This document shows, one piece after another, positions 45,120 through 57,712 of a stretch of DNA of 64,000 nt. The first letter of the stretch is position 1. Every line of letters begins with the position of its first letter. Position numbers and translations under genes: made by a program. The notes beneath the pieces were generated by a model. The model did no database searches. It was given only the letters and a program-made list of their open reading frames with translations, and was not told where the DNA came from. The stretch is from Hyperoodon ampullatus (taxonomy: Eukaryota; Chordata; Mammalia; Artiodactyla; Ziphiidae): NCBI GenBank assembly GCA_949752795.1, contig OX457057.1, forward strand, positions 158,077,980 to 158,141,979. The letters are read 5' to 3'.

Positions 45120-45469
45120 CCAGATTTCTTCCTTTCATTCATTCATTTGCTCATTCATTCACTCATTCATTCATTCAACATGAAATTCACTATTGCCAGC
45201 AGTGTTCTAGGACCTGGGGATTCAGTGGTAACAAGACAGGTTTCTGCCTTGTAGTGCTTACATTCTAGAGGGAGCAAGACAGGCAAGAAATCCATAACAA
45301 ATAATATCCTATATTGTTAAGTACAATGAAAAAATGAAACAAGGTAATGGGGAACAGAGTAGAAGCAGGGAAACCAGTTGGGACGTGATTGTGGTAGCCC
45401 AAGTAAAAGATGAAAGTAGGTTGGTGAAAAATAGTTAGGTTTAGCACTTGCTGATGGATTTGATGTTGA
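45120..45469 (-). mobile_element. L2 LINE, 3' end (left part of a split copy)
   Basis: Reversed L2: (CATT)n-rich start TTTCATTCATTCATTTGCTC, CAGTGTTCTAGGACCTGGGGATTCAG and CTTACATTCTAGAGGGAGC. Next come GAAGCAGGGAAACCAGTTGGG and TGCTGATGGATTTGATG. It stops at the LTR and resumes at about 46061. Confidence 0.85.
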
Positions 45470-46060
45470 TGCCAAAACTCAGCCTCTGAGCAATGGTGCC
45501 AAATTGAGTCTCAGAGACAGAGTTTTGGATGATGTAGAAAAGAATAGCTTTATTGCTTTGCCAGGCAAAGGGGGACACAGCGGGCTCCTGTCCTTGAAAA
45601 CCGTGTGTCCCAACCTGGGAGGATTTAGTGAGGAGTTTTATAGCAATGGTTCAAGGGTGGGGTTGCTGATAAGATTAGGGTGTGTGCAGGGCCTGCACCC
45701 CTTTAATCTGGTCTCAGGTGGTCTCCTAATCTTGATGAGCTTCTCTGGTTCCTTTAATCTGGAATGAAGAATACTAACACCTTTCATTTGTTGGGGGTGT
45801 AAAGAGCTCAAAGATATTGTTATGTGTATCCCTTGAGACGGAACCAGGACCCTGCCCCAAGGCTGCACTATTGTTTCTTGGCTGCTCCTCCCTTGTCTCT
45901 GCATCCCCTCCCCTCTCTGATTAGCAGCTGTTCGAATCTGCCCTTTGGAACTCAGGAAATGTCATGGAGGCTGGAGTCTGTTCGCTATAAAAAAGAAATG
46001 GGGGACAGAAAGGCTTCTGTGCCCAGAAGCCCCATGGGGTCCTGCTCAGTTTCAATGTCA
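45470..46060 (-). mobile_element. Solo retroviral LTR inserted in L2
   Basis: Begins TG (45470) and ends CA (46060). On the minus strand U3 lies to the right. A TATA box (GCTATAAAACTCC, plus-strand 45633-45644) is followed by an AATAAA signal (45549-45554 reversed) and a short U5. GTTGA stands just left (45465-45469) and again at 46063-46067, two bases off the right end, so a 5-bp duplication with a small later change is likely. L2 text reads through if the block is removed. No internal viral genes. Class not assigned. Confidence 0.75.
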
Positions 46061-46430
46061 AGGTTGAGAAAGAGAGAAGCTGAGTATTATTTCATGATTT
46101 TGCCTGAGCAAATGACTGGCTAATGATGCCATTGGCTAAGATGGAAAAGACCTTGAGAGAAACTGGATGGGGTAGGGACATCAAGGATCCTCTTTATTGT
46201 GAAATCAAGTTTGAGATAGCATCAAAGTGGACAAGAGGAAGAAGGAGAAGGAGAAGAAGGGGAAGGGAGAGCCGGAGGGGGAAGGAGAGAGGAAAGAGAG
46301 GACAGGGAAAAGGAGACAACAACAGTTGGATATACAAGTCTGAAGCTCAGGCGAGAAGTCAGGGCTGGAAATACAAATCTGAGAATCATCAGAATTCAGA
46401 CAGCATTTAAAGTCATGGGACCAGATGAGT
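46061..46430 (-). mobile_element. L2 LINE, right part of the split copy, with GA-rich insert
   Basis: AGAGAGAAGCTGAG...TTTTGCCTGAGCAAATGACTGG and GAAATCAAGTTTGAGATAGCATC continue the L2 left of the LTR. 46228-46318 is a purine-rich tract (GGAAGAAGGAGAAGGAGAAG and on). L2 text then continues (TTGGATATACAAGTCTGAAGC, AATCTGAGAATCATCAG, CATGGGACCAGATGAG). Confidence 0.8.
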
Positions 46431-48590
46431 TCACCTCAGGACATGTGTAATCAGAAGGCATTCAAATTATGGCTTTGCCACATGTGAGCCAACTTGGGAA
46501 AAGTCTTTAACCTTTCTATAACCTTTCTGTCCAGGGTTGATATATATCTGAACAGGCCAGGAAATATGCATAGCACTACTCAAATACATGTTGTTGTCAA
46601 GCTCCTAAGAAATTAAATGCCACAGAAAGGTAGAAACAGTAAAACCAGGAATGAAAGTGCAAATTTCCTGACCATGGTAATAAATTACCAGTTGCCTTAG
46701 CAGAAAAAATTGCCAGCAAATTCTCTGGAAGAAAGCACCACTGAGGAAAGTGAGAATAGGGTGCCCCCACCTTTGGTCCACTGGAAAGAGAAAAGGTTTT
46801 CATTAACAAATATAGCAATTGAAAATAATACACTAAGCTACTAACAGTGAATATTTCCAGGGGCTGAGTTTATAAAGAATGATTGATACCTGAAATTTCA
46901 TCATGAACACATATTACTGTCATGACATATACTACTAATGGGGAAAAAAAAATAGTAACTCATGGGCTATTGTCAAGAAGCTTCCAATGTGAGACACTTC
47001 CAATATGAAACTTGGAATTACCAAAGGACTATTAAAACTGGTCTCAATGGTGATTCTTCCTAAACTGTAAACTAATGTGTGTTGGTAAAGTAAAAAGCAA
47101 AATAAGAACCAAATGAATACTCTTACAAGTGCTAAGGTTTTAAAATATAATTATTCTAGAAATTTCAAAGATCCCATACACTCACCTATTATAAACTTAA
47201 AACTAATGAATAGGCAGACTTTTTTTTTCTGATTGAACCCATCAATATTTGTTAATCTTTGGAAAGCATTTTTTAAAGTAGCAGATAAATTAAGGATTGC
47301 AAAATTACTGTATTACCATACAATAAGTATGGAGGAAGCAAGATTATCACCTGATTATATTCCTGCCATGCTTTTGCTTACTTATATATGCTTACCCTAT
47401 TTATGTCATAGAATTTTTTCAATTTAACCTATACTCCAGGGTTTTATTAGAACATCTTAGAGAGCTGCTACTCAGAAACGACTTCATGTAATCTTTATGA
47501 AATTATAATTGCTGTTTTTAATGTCACTGTATGTTTTTAAAAATTCAGCACTAAGGGGGCCTTAAAGAAAACTGTAGTCTTTGCTGGTTTGAATTAAAAG
47601 GAAGACCCCTTCTAATCAGATAAACCTAAAGTCTTAACATGGTGAGAAATACTTTTCACACTCTAAGTAAATCACTGAACAGAGAGCAGAATTTCTTAGT
47701 CTCCCGTATCCCTTGCTGGCACTTCCATTCGTAATTCAAGGTAGTAAGCACTAGATGGCACTGCTGATTCTTAACCACGCAGTTGATTTTCCAGGTTTTA
47801 TGCTAAACTTAAGAATCCTATTAACAACATTCAAGTTCTTGGGTAATTAAAGAAATTTTACACATTTCAAAGAGGGAAAAAACCCTTAAGCCAGTTTAGC
47901 ATGTTCTCTACTATAAACCTTTCCTAATTGCTATTACTCTAAATCAAGTTCTCTAGATGAGGTTTGAATATATAACTTCGTATAAATATAAATGTAAATA
48001 TTAAAATTTTTAAATCAAATATTGGTGTACTTTCAGACGATAATTATAATTTAAGTGGAAAGAAATAAGGTTCTCCAAAGGAAAGACTCAACTTGCCACT
48101 AACATCCTAAGAGCAGGAGCGGCAAGGAGCAAATTATGGGTTTAGCATCTCATCTCTATGAGGTCTTAGGACCTTTATATAAAGGCTCTTCTGTCCACTT
48201 TGGGACTGAAGTCTCCTGGTCTGTCCACTTAAAAACTAGAAGTGTCAGTATGGCCAGTGCCCCACGCTGGCAGCGTCTGTACCTATTCTGGGCGTGTAAA
48301 GAGGGACTGATGGCGACCGTGAGAGGACTCTTGCCTCACCCTTGCACATGCTCTCCTCAACTCCTCCCGTTGTTCAGATAAACAGCCAGGGCCAGGACTA
48401 GATCTTCACCAAGCTAATAAAACTGCTCCAAAATCAAAAGTCTTGGAAAGTAATCTTGCGTTTTGAAACATCACAACTTTTTTTTTAAGAATGTTTCTCT
48501 TTTACAAAGTAGCTTCTCAACTCACCACCAACAAAAGAAATACAAGTGATACTGAAAATCCCTTAAAGCTAACACAGAGTGCCATTCACC
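46431..48590. other. Unassigned 2.2-kb stretch
   Basis: No firm repeat or gene. 48100-48440 has moderately GC-rich text ending AAGCTAATAAAACTGCTCC, which looks like the end of a transcript or LTR. No partner end is visible, and the 81-codon frame there (48136-48381) has no known domain. Holds a CTCF-like motif at 47748. Confidence 0.45.
47748..47761 (+). promoter_or_regulatory. CTCF-like motif
   Basis: GCACTAGATGGCAC agrees with 13 of 14 positions of the CTCF core consensus CCASYAGRKGGCRS. It lies in repeat-free DNA. Sequence match only. Confidence 0.45.
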
Positions 48591-48720
48591 AATTCATTCA
48601 TTTATTCAATTAATGTGGCCATGTGCCTTGGATGGTGCTCAGAGCTAGGAACGTACCAGTGAACAGAAGAGATGTGGGTCCCGGTCTGTATAAGGCCTAC
48701 TATTTAGTAATAGATATTGT
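48591..48720 (-). mobile_element. L2 LINE 3' end relic
   Basis: Reversed tail: AATTCATTCATTTATTCAATTAATG, GATGGTGCTCAGAGCTAGGAACGTACCAGTGAACAGAAGAG. Diverged. Confidence 0.7.
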
Positions 48721-49309
48721 TAGTCATACAGTAATAATATTTTTAATGTTGCTTATAAGTCAACAGACACTGGCATCGCCTCAAATCCTTTTTGGAAGTA
48801 AGCCTGATATAAACCAATGAAAATTTAACTCACTGATCATGGTATCATGGCAGGAAAGAACATGGATCTACGGAGAGTGAGGAAATAATTCAAAAGAAGG
48901 CACTTTGGTCTTTGGTGCCCCAATCTGTTCCACGGAAAGCAAACTGCCTAGGTGGTCACACACAGCTGCACATACTCTTTGCTTCATTTTTATGAAGAAA
49001 AGCAAACAAACAGACACTGTAGATGCTTTACGAGAAAACAAATTGGGTGGTCTTCCTCAAATTGTTACTCCTTTCCTCCCAAAGTTCCGCCTCATCTACA
49101 TCTGCTTTAATAACTTCATCTTTATGGAAGTAAAATATTAACATTTTAAATATGGACTATGAATCATCAACAAAATGATAAATTACAAATGCAAACAATT
49201 GTATCACATTAGAAGAAAGGCTTCCATTTTAGAAGGCTATTTTATCAAGAACCTCTTTCCTCAATTTTAGTCCTGAGGGTACACCATTCTCCAGTCATTC
49301 TGTCATGAC
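48721..49309. other. Unassigned sequence
   Basis: No recognised repeat or gene in about 590 bp. Confidence 0.5.
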
Positions 49310-49490
49310 AGACTGGTTTTAAGTCCCTGCTCTACACCTCACTCCCTGTGTGATCCTGTATTCCTCATCTCTCAGATGGAGATAATTCCGATGTCACGGT
49401 GATACAACACGACTAAGGGAGATCAGTGTGTAAAATGCTTGCAACAGTGCTTTGTACATAATGAGGGCTTGATAACAACAACTGTCACAG
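49310..49490 (+). mobile_element. MIR SINE relic
   Basis: CCTGCTCTACACCTCACTCCCTGTGTGATCCTGTATTCCTCATCTCTCAGATGGAGATAAT then AAAATGCTTGCAACAGTGCTTTGTACATAATGAGGGC is the MIR order with loss of some core. Confidence 0.75.
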
Positions 49491-50850
49491 TGTCCAAATT
49501 TCAGTGAAGAATTCCATTCATACATTCATAACAGGAATAGAAACCAATGATGAGTAAGATTTTAAGAGAGAAAAGCATCTAGCTTCTGTAAAGAAGCTCA
49601 AGTCTCCTGGCTTGGCCATACTATTTTCTAGGATATGGGAAAAACTTAGCAAATCAGATCACTGAGCTAACGGTGGGCATCTTTAAGGAAACTTAGCAAA
49701 CAAGAGATGAAACTGGCAGAAAGAAGAAGAGTCCCAATTTTCAAAATGACAGAGAATGCAAGTTCTGCAGACTACTAACCCACAACAGCATTCTAAGCAG
49801 ACTATTAAAATATGCCGTTACTTAAAGAATACCATGGGGCCACCACTAAGGTTCAGTTAGTCCGAACAACACCATTTCCTTCTTTCACAGCAGACTAATA
49901 TCTAGGAATATGACAGATATGATGTAGCAAGAAAAAAATGCCTTTGACAGTAGGTTTATACTATCCTTTGGATAAGAAGAAGAAATACAAATTGAGCGAT
50001 AAAACACAGACTCATTATCTGTTAAATGACTGCCAAATGCTACTTTTAATGGATACATAATTTTAATCCAGAAGGAAGTATCTAGTGACCAGTCTCAGGG
50101 CTTTATGTCAGTCCTATTCTGGTAACTCCAGTTTACTTGAATCAAGCCACAAAGCAGCCCTTAAGGTACGTCAGTTCCCTAAGAGAAGGGATGTGTCAGC
50201 TGGTCCTTTGCTCCATCCCAGCTCCTAGAACAGGACATGGCATCCCGTGGGAGTTCATTAAATACTTGTTTGAATGAATTTAAAATGTGTCACTAATATG
50301 AGGTTAAGGGGATTAATAAATATCAGCAATGACTTAATCAGAAACCAAAAGGTCTTCACAGAGCAGAATGATGGCGGTAGACCCAGGTAACTGCACGCAG
50401 AGGGAAAAGCCTAGCCTTTGTTGTTAGGTGAACTCTGGTTCCAATCTTGGTTCTGCCACTTGTCAAGGAGGGAAAGAGGGGTAGTGGGCAGAGAATTGAG
50501 GTGAAGTTTCAATAGAAAGAGAAAAAAGGTCTTCCACATAAATCCAAAATTGATCACGTACTTAGTGAGAGAAGGTGCAGTTTTTAGCTAGGGTGGCATG
50601 TAACTGGGGAAAATATTAATTCCTACTCCAAGAATATAGTTTAGAATAATCAGACATGAGGTTCTATCTGGGCCACTTTTGAGAGTAAAAGGGGTCACTG
50701 TTAATTATGCTAGGACAGCAGGTGCAAATTGGGGCTGCCCTCGGCAAACTGGGAGGTACGATTGCTCTATTTACAGCACACACCAAAAGCTCTAGACATT
50801 TGAGTTGATAAAAAGTTAAATGGATCAACGATTTGCTGTAATTGCTTTAA
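49491..50850. other. Mostly unassigned; two small repeat relics
   Basis: No gene. 50160-50280 resembles a plus-strand L2 tail (GAGAAGGGATGTGTCAGC, GAACAGGACATGGCATCC, TCATTAAATACTTGTTTGAATG). 50405-50470 is a short plus-strand MIR piece (GGTGAACTCTGGTTCCAATCTTGGTTCTGCCACTTG). The rest is unique-looking. Confidence 0.5.
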
Positions 50851-51110
50851 AAATATATTAGTTCACTGAGTGCTTACTATATGCCTGGCACTAAGTCCTT
50901 TACATATATTGACTCATTTAATATTCACAAAAATATTACGGAATATCATTATCCTATATGCAGATGAAGAAATTGAGTCACAGAGAGGTTAAATAACTTG
51001 TTCAAGGTTACTATTCAGCTTACCCTAAGGTTTACAGTAGCTGAAGAATTGGACCCCAAAGCCAGTGGCCCCTGGGTGCGTGCATTTAACCACTACAATA
51101 TATAACCTTG
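50851..51110 (-). mobile_element. MIR SINE relic
   Basis: Reversed MIR, well kept: ACTGAGTGCTTACTATATGCCTGGCACTAAGTCC, GACTCATTTAATATTCACAA, AAGAAATTGAGTCACAGAGAGGTTAAATAACTTG and a TTTAACCACTAC end. Confidence 0.88.
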
Positions 51111-51566
51111 GGCTGCACTGAAATGCATTGAATCAGGCAAAGGATAGTCCTGCTTGCCTCTGTTTCCATCAGAGCACAGCTAGGGACATTGTTTTGATCC
51201 CAGGTCCATGGTTTTCATACAAACTAGGTATACGAGCATGTACTAAAGATGGCAAGGAGATGTGAGATGATGATACATATGGATGAGTAGAAGGAAATAC
51301 TTAGCTTAGGGAAGAAAAGAGTTGGTAGGTCATGAGAATGGCTCAGCTATAGGATGGTCATAGGGAAGAAAAGTTAGACACATTCTATTTTTTTTAGACA
51401 CATTCTTCTCATCAGCTTACAAACTTCTTTTAGCCATTGAGATCCAGTTCACATATGTAGTTAATTATATAATTAAATAATTATTCAATCAAGACAAAAG
51501 TTTCATGAAAACCTTACTACTTGTGATACACTCTGATATTTTCTATTCTATTCTACTCCATTTCTT
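51111..51566. other. Unassigned sequence
   Basis: Nothing recognised; contains a local repeat of TTAGACACATTCT (51375-51407). Confidence 0.5.
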
Positions 51567-51584
51567 CTCCTCCTCCTCCTCCTC

Positions 51585-51786
51585 TTTTTTTTTTGCAGTA
51601 CGCGGGCCTCTCACTGTTGTGGCCTCTCCCGTTGCAGAGCACAGGCTCTGGACACGCAAGCTCAGCAGCCATGGTTCACGGGCCCAGCTGCTCTGCGGCA
51701 TGTGGGATCCTCCCTGACCAGGGCACAAACCCGCGTCCCCTGCATCAGCAGGCGGACTCTCAACCACTGTGCCAGCAGGGAAGCCC
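51585..51786 (-). mobile_element. CHR-type SINE, short form, in a (TCC)n site
   Basis: Reversed short SINE (GCAGTACGCGGGCC to AGCAGGGAAGCCC). It is flanked on both sides by CTCCTCCTCCTCTTTT, so it duplicated a trinucleotide-repeat target. Confidence 0.92.
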
Positions 51787-52236
51787 TCCTCCTCCTCTTT
51801 TAATGCTGGTCATATTCAACTAAAATTATTTTACAACCCTGGATTTTAGCCTAAAATTTGAAAAATACAGCTGTATATGGTCCCAAGGAGAGAAACTAAA
51901 GAGCAGTGGACAGATGTTACATGAAAGTATGTTTTAACTCAACATAAACAATAACTAAATAACTGCCAGAGCAGTTCAAAGTTGTAATGGGCTATTTCAG
52001 AACAAAGAGAGCTCCCCATCACTGTAGGTGAGGTAGGTATCCCATCATAGGCTACAAATAGAGTAGAGGGGATTCAAGTATTAGTTAAATGGCTAGAATA
52101 GAAAAATATTAGGTTTTCTTTCCAAACCTGAGATCTCATTATTCTGAACCACATTTTTGTAACAGAAATAACATTTTCCCTTCAACAATGTCCATTTTCC
52201 GAAATACTTAGGTATGTTCCAAGCTACCAAGATGTA
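51787..52236. other. Unassigned AT-rich sequence
   Basis: No repeat or gene recognised. Confidence 0.5.
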
Positions 52237-52440
52237 ACGAAAGAAGGAAAGTTGTAAGGAGATAAGAAAAGAAAGAAGGGAGGCAAGAAAGGGAGGAAGG
52301 GAGGAAGGAGGAAGGGAAGAAAGGGAAGGAAAGGAAAGAAGGAAGAGAAGGAGGGAGGGAGGGAGGAAGAGAAAGAGAGAGGAAGGGAGGGAAAAATAGA
52401 AAAAAAGAGAACAGAGAGAGAGAAGAGAAATAAAACTAAA
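52237..52440. repeat. 204-bp purine tract (GGAA/GAAA)n
   Basis: Nearly all A and G on the plus strand, built from GGAAGG, GGGAGG, AAGAAAG and GAGAGA units. Only a handful of pyrimidines occur. Such strand asymmetry can form triplex DNA. Confidence 0.9.
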
Positions 52441-54420
52441 TAGAATTTAAGTGCTTCCTAAGTAAATTAACGAGTTTTGCCTTCAAAATAAAGTCTAAAG
52501 TCCCACTTTCCCAATCCCAACAAAAATGTAAATTGGGTTCACCAAGAGTGCGAGATTCCTAAGTACCCTGCATGAGAAAAAGAAGAAAAAAAGGCATCTG
52601 AAAATTACTCTGGGCTCTATAATTAGCTCTCATAGTTTTCTTTCAGATCATTCTGGATGATCAGATCAGAACAGGAGAGTGGAGACTGGCTCAGGACTTG
52701 ATGTGTAAAATAGCTTTCAGCAGGGTTCGGGCAATCCTTTTTGACAGGTATACACATTGCAACAATCTTCAAAGGCCACTTCTGGGAGACCCTCCTGACT
52801 CCTTTTGAAGATAGTGCCAAGAAAGAGAAGAGAGAAAGTAAGAAGAGAAATCTAAACAAGAACAAAACAATTGAAAGGAAGACACCAACGCAAACCCCAA
52901 AGGATGCAATTGATAAATATTAAAAATTCTATTAGACTTGACCAACCATACAACCCATGATTCCTGTGGGCTTACTACTAACACATAGTGCTCTCTCGCC
53001 ACCATGTATCTTGTTTAATCCTTAGAGCCATGTTCACGATCAAATGCTAACCCCATTGGTACAGGGCTATGAGTTGCTTTCTGAGTAAGACCGAGGTTTC
53101 AGTGGCGATCTCCACAGGGCTTCCTAAAAGAAATAAGAAAGTCCAAACTGGGGTAAGTGATCTATCCAATACTGTCAAGAGCTCACTGGATGCTTTTCAC
53201 CAAACTCAGTTTTCTCACAAGGTCTCAGAGGAAAAGGGCACATGGACCAGAACAGCCACAATCCAGCCACAGCTGGTTTTATTTGGTATTACAGGGAGAT
53301 GGCTACACATAAATTAAACAAATAAAAGTAAATAAAAAGATATCCTCAACTGTAAACTCCTCTTTCTGACAAAATGAAAAATTCAGTATTTACCCTCAAT
53401 TAATACTCTAGGTATATATATTACCAACACGTAATAGAAAGTCTTTGAAATTTACATACTCAAGCTAAGTGGTTTTGAAATGAAGTGGAAAGTAAGAAGC
53501 TTTTTGCTAAGACCATCTGGGCACCTTAGAAACCTGAATCCTGAGTTGGACCAATTCCCAAATTGCTACAAACCACACTACAAACTCTCAAATCAGGGAC
53601 AGAGTCCTTTGTGGAAAGATGAGTTCAGGAAATAAACTGAAACCAGACTTAAGTTTGACAAGTCAATGAAGACAGAGATTTGGAAGCAGAAGAAAAAGAA
53701 TAAAGGTTGACATAATTCAGGTAGGTTGGAATTCGAAGCATGATGGGACCTTGGCAACACAGACCAGCTGGATCAAGATGAAGCCAAGACCGGGCCAGGC
53801 ACTGTCTAGGGAAACACATAGAAGCTCCAGAGGTCTGTCTACCAGGTGGACGCTTGTAAACCCAATGTACCATGGCCAAAGACACAGCAAGTTCACACTT
53901 GATTCAGGCAGACTTTAGGAACAGGAGAATGAATTCAAGGACAAGGTATGGCCCTGAGGTACAGATTCACAGTCAGAGCAAGACTTCTATTTCCAGCAAT
54001 GTTGTGATCTAAGTCCACAAAAAAAAAAAAAAAAAACAAACCTGAAGTGCTGGATAAAATATGAGTCACCGGGAAGTGAGGGAAATTCTAGAAATTTGGG
54101 AAATCCTTCCTAAAACTAGGGAAGAACATAAACATAGATGTGTTATATTGGCACTGACATTTAGGCTGTCCAGAGAGTACTTGTTGATATGGGTAAGTAG
54201 GAAGCTTGGGTTTTCACAGCCATGTGGAAATAGATGATAAAGCCTCGGGTTTGTTCAATGTGAAGAAGTGGAACAGAGCCCTCCTTGCCCCTATAAGCCC
54301 TCAAAGGGCTACTTTCTCAGTAAAAAGAGATGACAAGGAAACTGTCTATCTTGGCATAGACGTCTGGGGCGGGGGGAGCTTCCCCAAACACAAGGATCAA
54401 ATTTTACTACCTAATTGAAA
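52441..54420. other. Unassigned 2-kb stretch, no gene seen
   Basis: No firm repeat apart from an A-run at 54019-54036. The frames at 52741-52923, 53069-53317 and 54206-54418 have no recognisable domain. Confidence 0.45.
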
Positions 54421-55114
54421 GGAAGGAACACTTCCAAACTCATTTTAGGAGGCTGGCATTACCCTGATACTGAAGCCAGGTGAAGATGCTACAAGAAAAG
54501 AAAATTACAGGCCAATATCCCTGATGAACATAGATGTGGTGAACATTCTCAACAAAATACTAACAAACTGACTTCAACAGCACAGTAAGAGGGTCATATA
54601 TCATGATCAAGTGGGATTTATCCCTGGGATGCAATGGTGGTTCAACATACACAGATCAATAAATGTAATACACACCACATTAACAGAATGATAATTTCAT
54701 TAGATGCAGAAAAAGCATTTGACAAAATTCACATCCTTTCAAGATAAAACTCTCAACAAATTAGTTATAGAAGCAATACACCCCAACATAATAAAAGCCA
54801 TATATGACAAGCCCACAGCTAACACCCTACTCAATGGTGAAAAGTTAAAAGCCTTTCTTCTAAGATCAGGAAAAAAACAAGCATGCCCACTCTCACCACT
54901 TCTGTTCAACATATACTACTGTAAGTCCTAGCCACAGCAATTAGGCAAGAAAGATAACTAAAAGGTATCCAAATTAGAAATTAAGAAGTAAAATTAATGC
55001 CTGTTTGCAGATGAGATGATCTTACATATGAAAACCCCTAAAGACTCCATCAAAAAAACCTGTTACAACTAATAAATGAAATCAGCAAAGTTGCAGGATA
55101 AAAAATCAATATAG

Positions 55115-55319
55115 GGCTTCCCTGGTGGCTCAGTGGTTGAGAGTCCGCCTGCCGACGCAGGGGACATGGGTTCGTGCCCCGGTACGGGAGGATCCCACAT
55201 GCCGCGGACAGGCTGGGCCCGTGAGCCATGGCCACTGAGCCTGCGTGTCCGGAGCCTGTGCTCCGCAACGGGAGAGGCCACAACAGTGAGAGGCCCACGT
55301 ACCTCAAAAAAAAAAAAAG
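55115..55319 (+). mobile_element. CHR-type SINE, short form, in L1-F
   Basis: Complete, CpG-rich copy with an A tail. Target duplication AAAATCAATATAG at 55102-55114 and 55320-55332. The 11-base head and B-box GGTTCGTGCCC are intact. Confidence 0.95.
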
Positions 55320-56559
55320 AAAATCAATATAGAAAAATCAATTGTGCTTCTATACACTAACAATGAGTTATCTGAAAGAAATTTTAAAAGCAATTCCATT
55401 TACAGTAACATCAAAAACAACAATATACTTAGGAATAAATTTAACCAAGGAGGTGAAATATCTGTACATTGAAAACTATAAGGCACTGATGAAAGAAATT
55501 GAAGAAAACAAATACTGGAAATCCAGTGTTCTTGGATTGGAAGAATTAATATTGTTAAAATGTTTATACCACCCAAAGAGATCTACAAATTCAATGCCAT
55601 CCCTATCAAAATTCTACTGTCATTTTTCACAGAAATAGAAAAACTATACTAAAATTTGTATGGAACCACAAAAGACCTTGAATGGCCAAAGCAATCTTGT
55701 GAATGTATAAAGCTGGAGACATCATACATTCTGATTTCAAACTATACTACAAAGCTATGGTAATCAGAAGAGTATGGTACTGGCACATAGACCAATGGAA
55801 CAGACCAGAAAGCTCAGAAATAAACCTTTGTATATAGAGTCAACTAAACTCAGAAAAGGACACCAAGAACACATAATAAGAAAGGGAAGTCTCTTCAACA
55901 ACTGGTGCTGAGAAAACTGGATATTCACATGCAAAAGAATGGAAGGACTGGACCCCCCATCTTACACCACTCATAAAAGTTAATGTGAAATGTATTAAAG
56001 ACTTAAATGTAAAACCTGAAACCATAAAACTTCTAGAAGAAAACATAGGGGAAAAATTCCTTGACATTGGTCTTTGCAGTGATTTTTTTGGATAAGAGAC
56101 CAAGAGCACAAAAGCCAAAATAAACAAGTGGGACTACATCAAACTAAAAGGCTTCTGCAGAGCAAAAGCAACCATCAATAAATTGAAAAGGCAACTTACA
56201 GAAAGAGAGAAAATATTTGCAAACCACATCTCTGATAAGGTGTTAATATCCAAAAAAATATAAAGATCTCACACAACTAAGTGGCAAAAAAAAGCAAATA
56301 ATCCAATTAAAAATAGGTAACGGACCTGAACAGACATTTTTCCAAATGGCCAAAAGGCACATGAAAAGGTGTTCAACATCACTAATCATTAGGGAAATGC
56401 AAATTAAAACCATGATGAGATACCATCTCACACCTGTTAAGATAGCTATTATCAAAAAGACAAACGTTAACCAACATTGGTGAGAATGTGGAGAAAAGTG
56501 AATCATTATATACTATTGGTGGAAATGTTAACTGTTACAACCATTATAAAAACGTCATA

Positions 56560-56783
56560 GGGCTTCCCTGGTGGCGCAGTGGTTGAGAGTCCGCCTGCCA
56601 ATGCAGGGGACATGGGTTCGTGCCCCAATCCGGGAGGATCCCACACGCCACGGAGTGGCTGGGCCCGTGAGCCATGGCCGCTGGGCCTGTGTGTCCGGAG
56701 TCTGTGCTCCACAGCGGGAGAGGCCACAGCAGTGAGAGGCTCACGTACTGCAAAAAATAAATAAATTTTAAAAAAATAAATAA
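56560..56783 (+). mobile_element. CHR-type SINE, short form, in L1-F
   Basis: Complete copy with AAATAAAT-rich tail. Flanks AAAACGTCATAG and AAAACCTCATAG are a one-mismatch target duplication. Confidence 0.93.
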
Positions 56784-57712
56784 AAACCTCATAGTGGTTC
56801 CTCAAAAAATAGAACTACCATATGATCCAACAATCCCACTTCTAGGTATATAGCCAAAGGAAAAGAAATTGGTAACTGGAAGATATATCTGCACTCCCAT
56901 GTTCATTGCAGCACTATTCACAACAGCCAAAATATGGAAACAACTTAAATGTCCATCAGCAGATGAATGGATAAAGAAAATGTGGTATATTTATACAGTG
57001 GAATATTATTCAGCCATAAAAAAGGAAATCTGTCATTTGCAACAATGTGGATGAAACTGGAAGGCATTATACTAAGTGAAAGAAGCTAGACAGCACAGAA
57101 AGACAAATACTGCATGGTATTACAAGTGGAACCTGAACAAAACAAAACAAACCTGACTTCATAGAAAGAGAGTAAAATGGTGGTTACCAAGAGTTAGGAG
57201 GAGAAGTAAATGGGAAGATGTAGGTCAAAGGGCCAAACTTTCAGTTATAAGTTTTAAGAATCTAATGTACAGCAAGGTGACTATAGTTAATACTATGCTA
57301 TTATATACTTATATACTTGAAAGTTGCTGAGAGTAGATCTTAAGCATTCTCACCGCAAGAAAAAAAAAAGTTAACTACATGAAGCGATAGATGTGTTAAT
57401 TAGCTTGATCTTGGGTAATCGTTCTACAATGTATACATATATAAAATCATCACCTTTTACACTTTAAATACATACAATTACATTTGTCCATTATTCCTCA
57501 ATGAAATTAGAAAACAGAACAAAACAAAACAATCAAAAAGAATCAAATTGGTATACTGATATTCCCTATTAAAAATGTCTTTCTACTGTTAAAAAGAATT
57601 ATCTACCTATGTAATTCAGGAACCCAGAGCTGAGAAATTAATATTAAAGTGATCAAGGGTGGGAAACACACTCTCAGTGCCTGTAAAAATGAAAGGCAAA
57701 CTCTCTCTGGAG

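Larger units (their letters stand above)
54421..57510 (+). mobile_element. L1 LINE ORF2/3' part (L1-F) with two SINE insertions
   Basis: Runs from the ORF2 RT region (ACACTTCCAAACTCATTTTAGGAGG; AAAATTACAGGCCAATATCCC) through the C-terminus (56880-57055: [35 protein letters not shown] text) to a 3' end near 57510. The RT relic at 54704-54931 keeps [20 protein letters not shown] and CPLSPLLFN; the catalytic DD box is out of frame near 55010. Many indels; older than L1-E. 5'-truncated. Confidence 0.9.

Noticed and set aside
45474..46130. 6-bp duplication GATGCC (45468-45473 and 46125-46130) as LTR target duplication
   Set aside because: L2 text already resumes at about 46061, well before the second GATGCC, and the block would then start AA and end AT. 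The GTTGA pair with TG/CA ends fits better.
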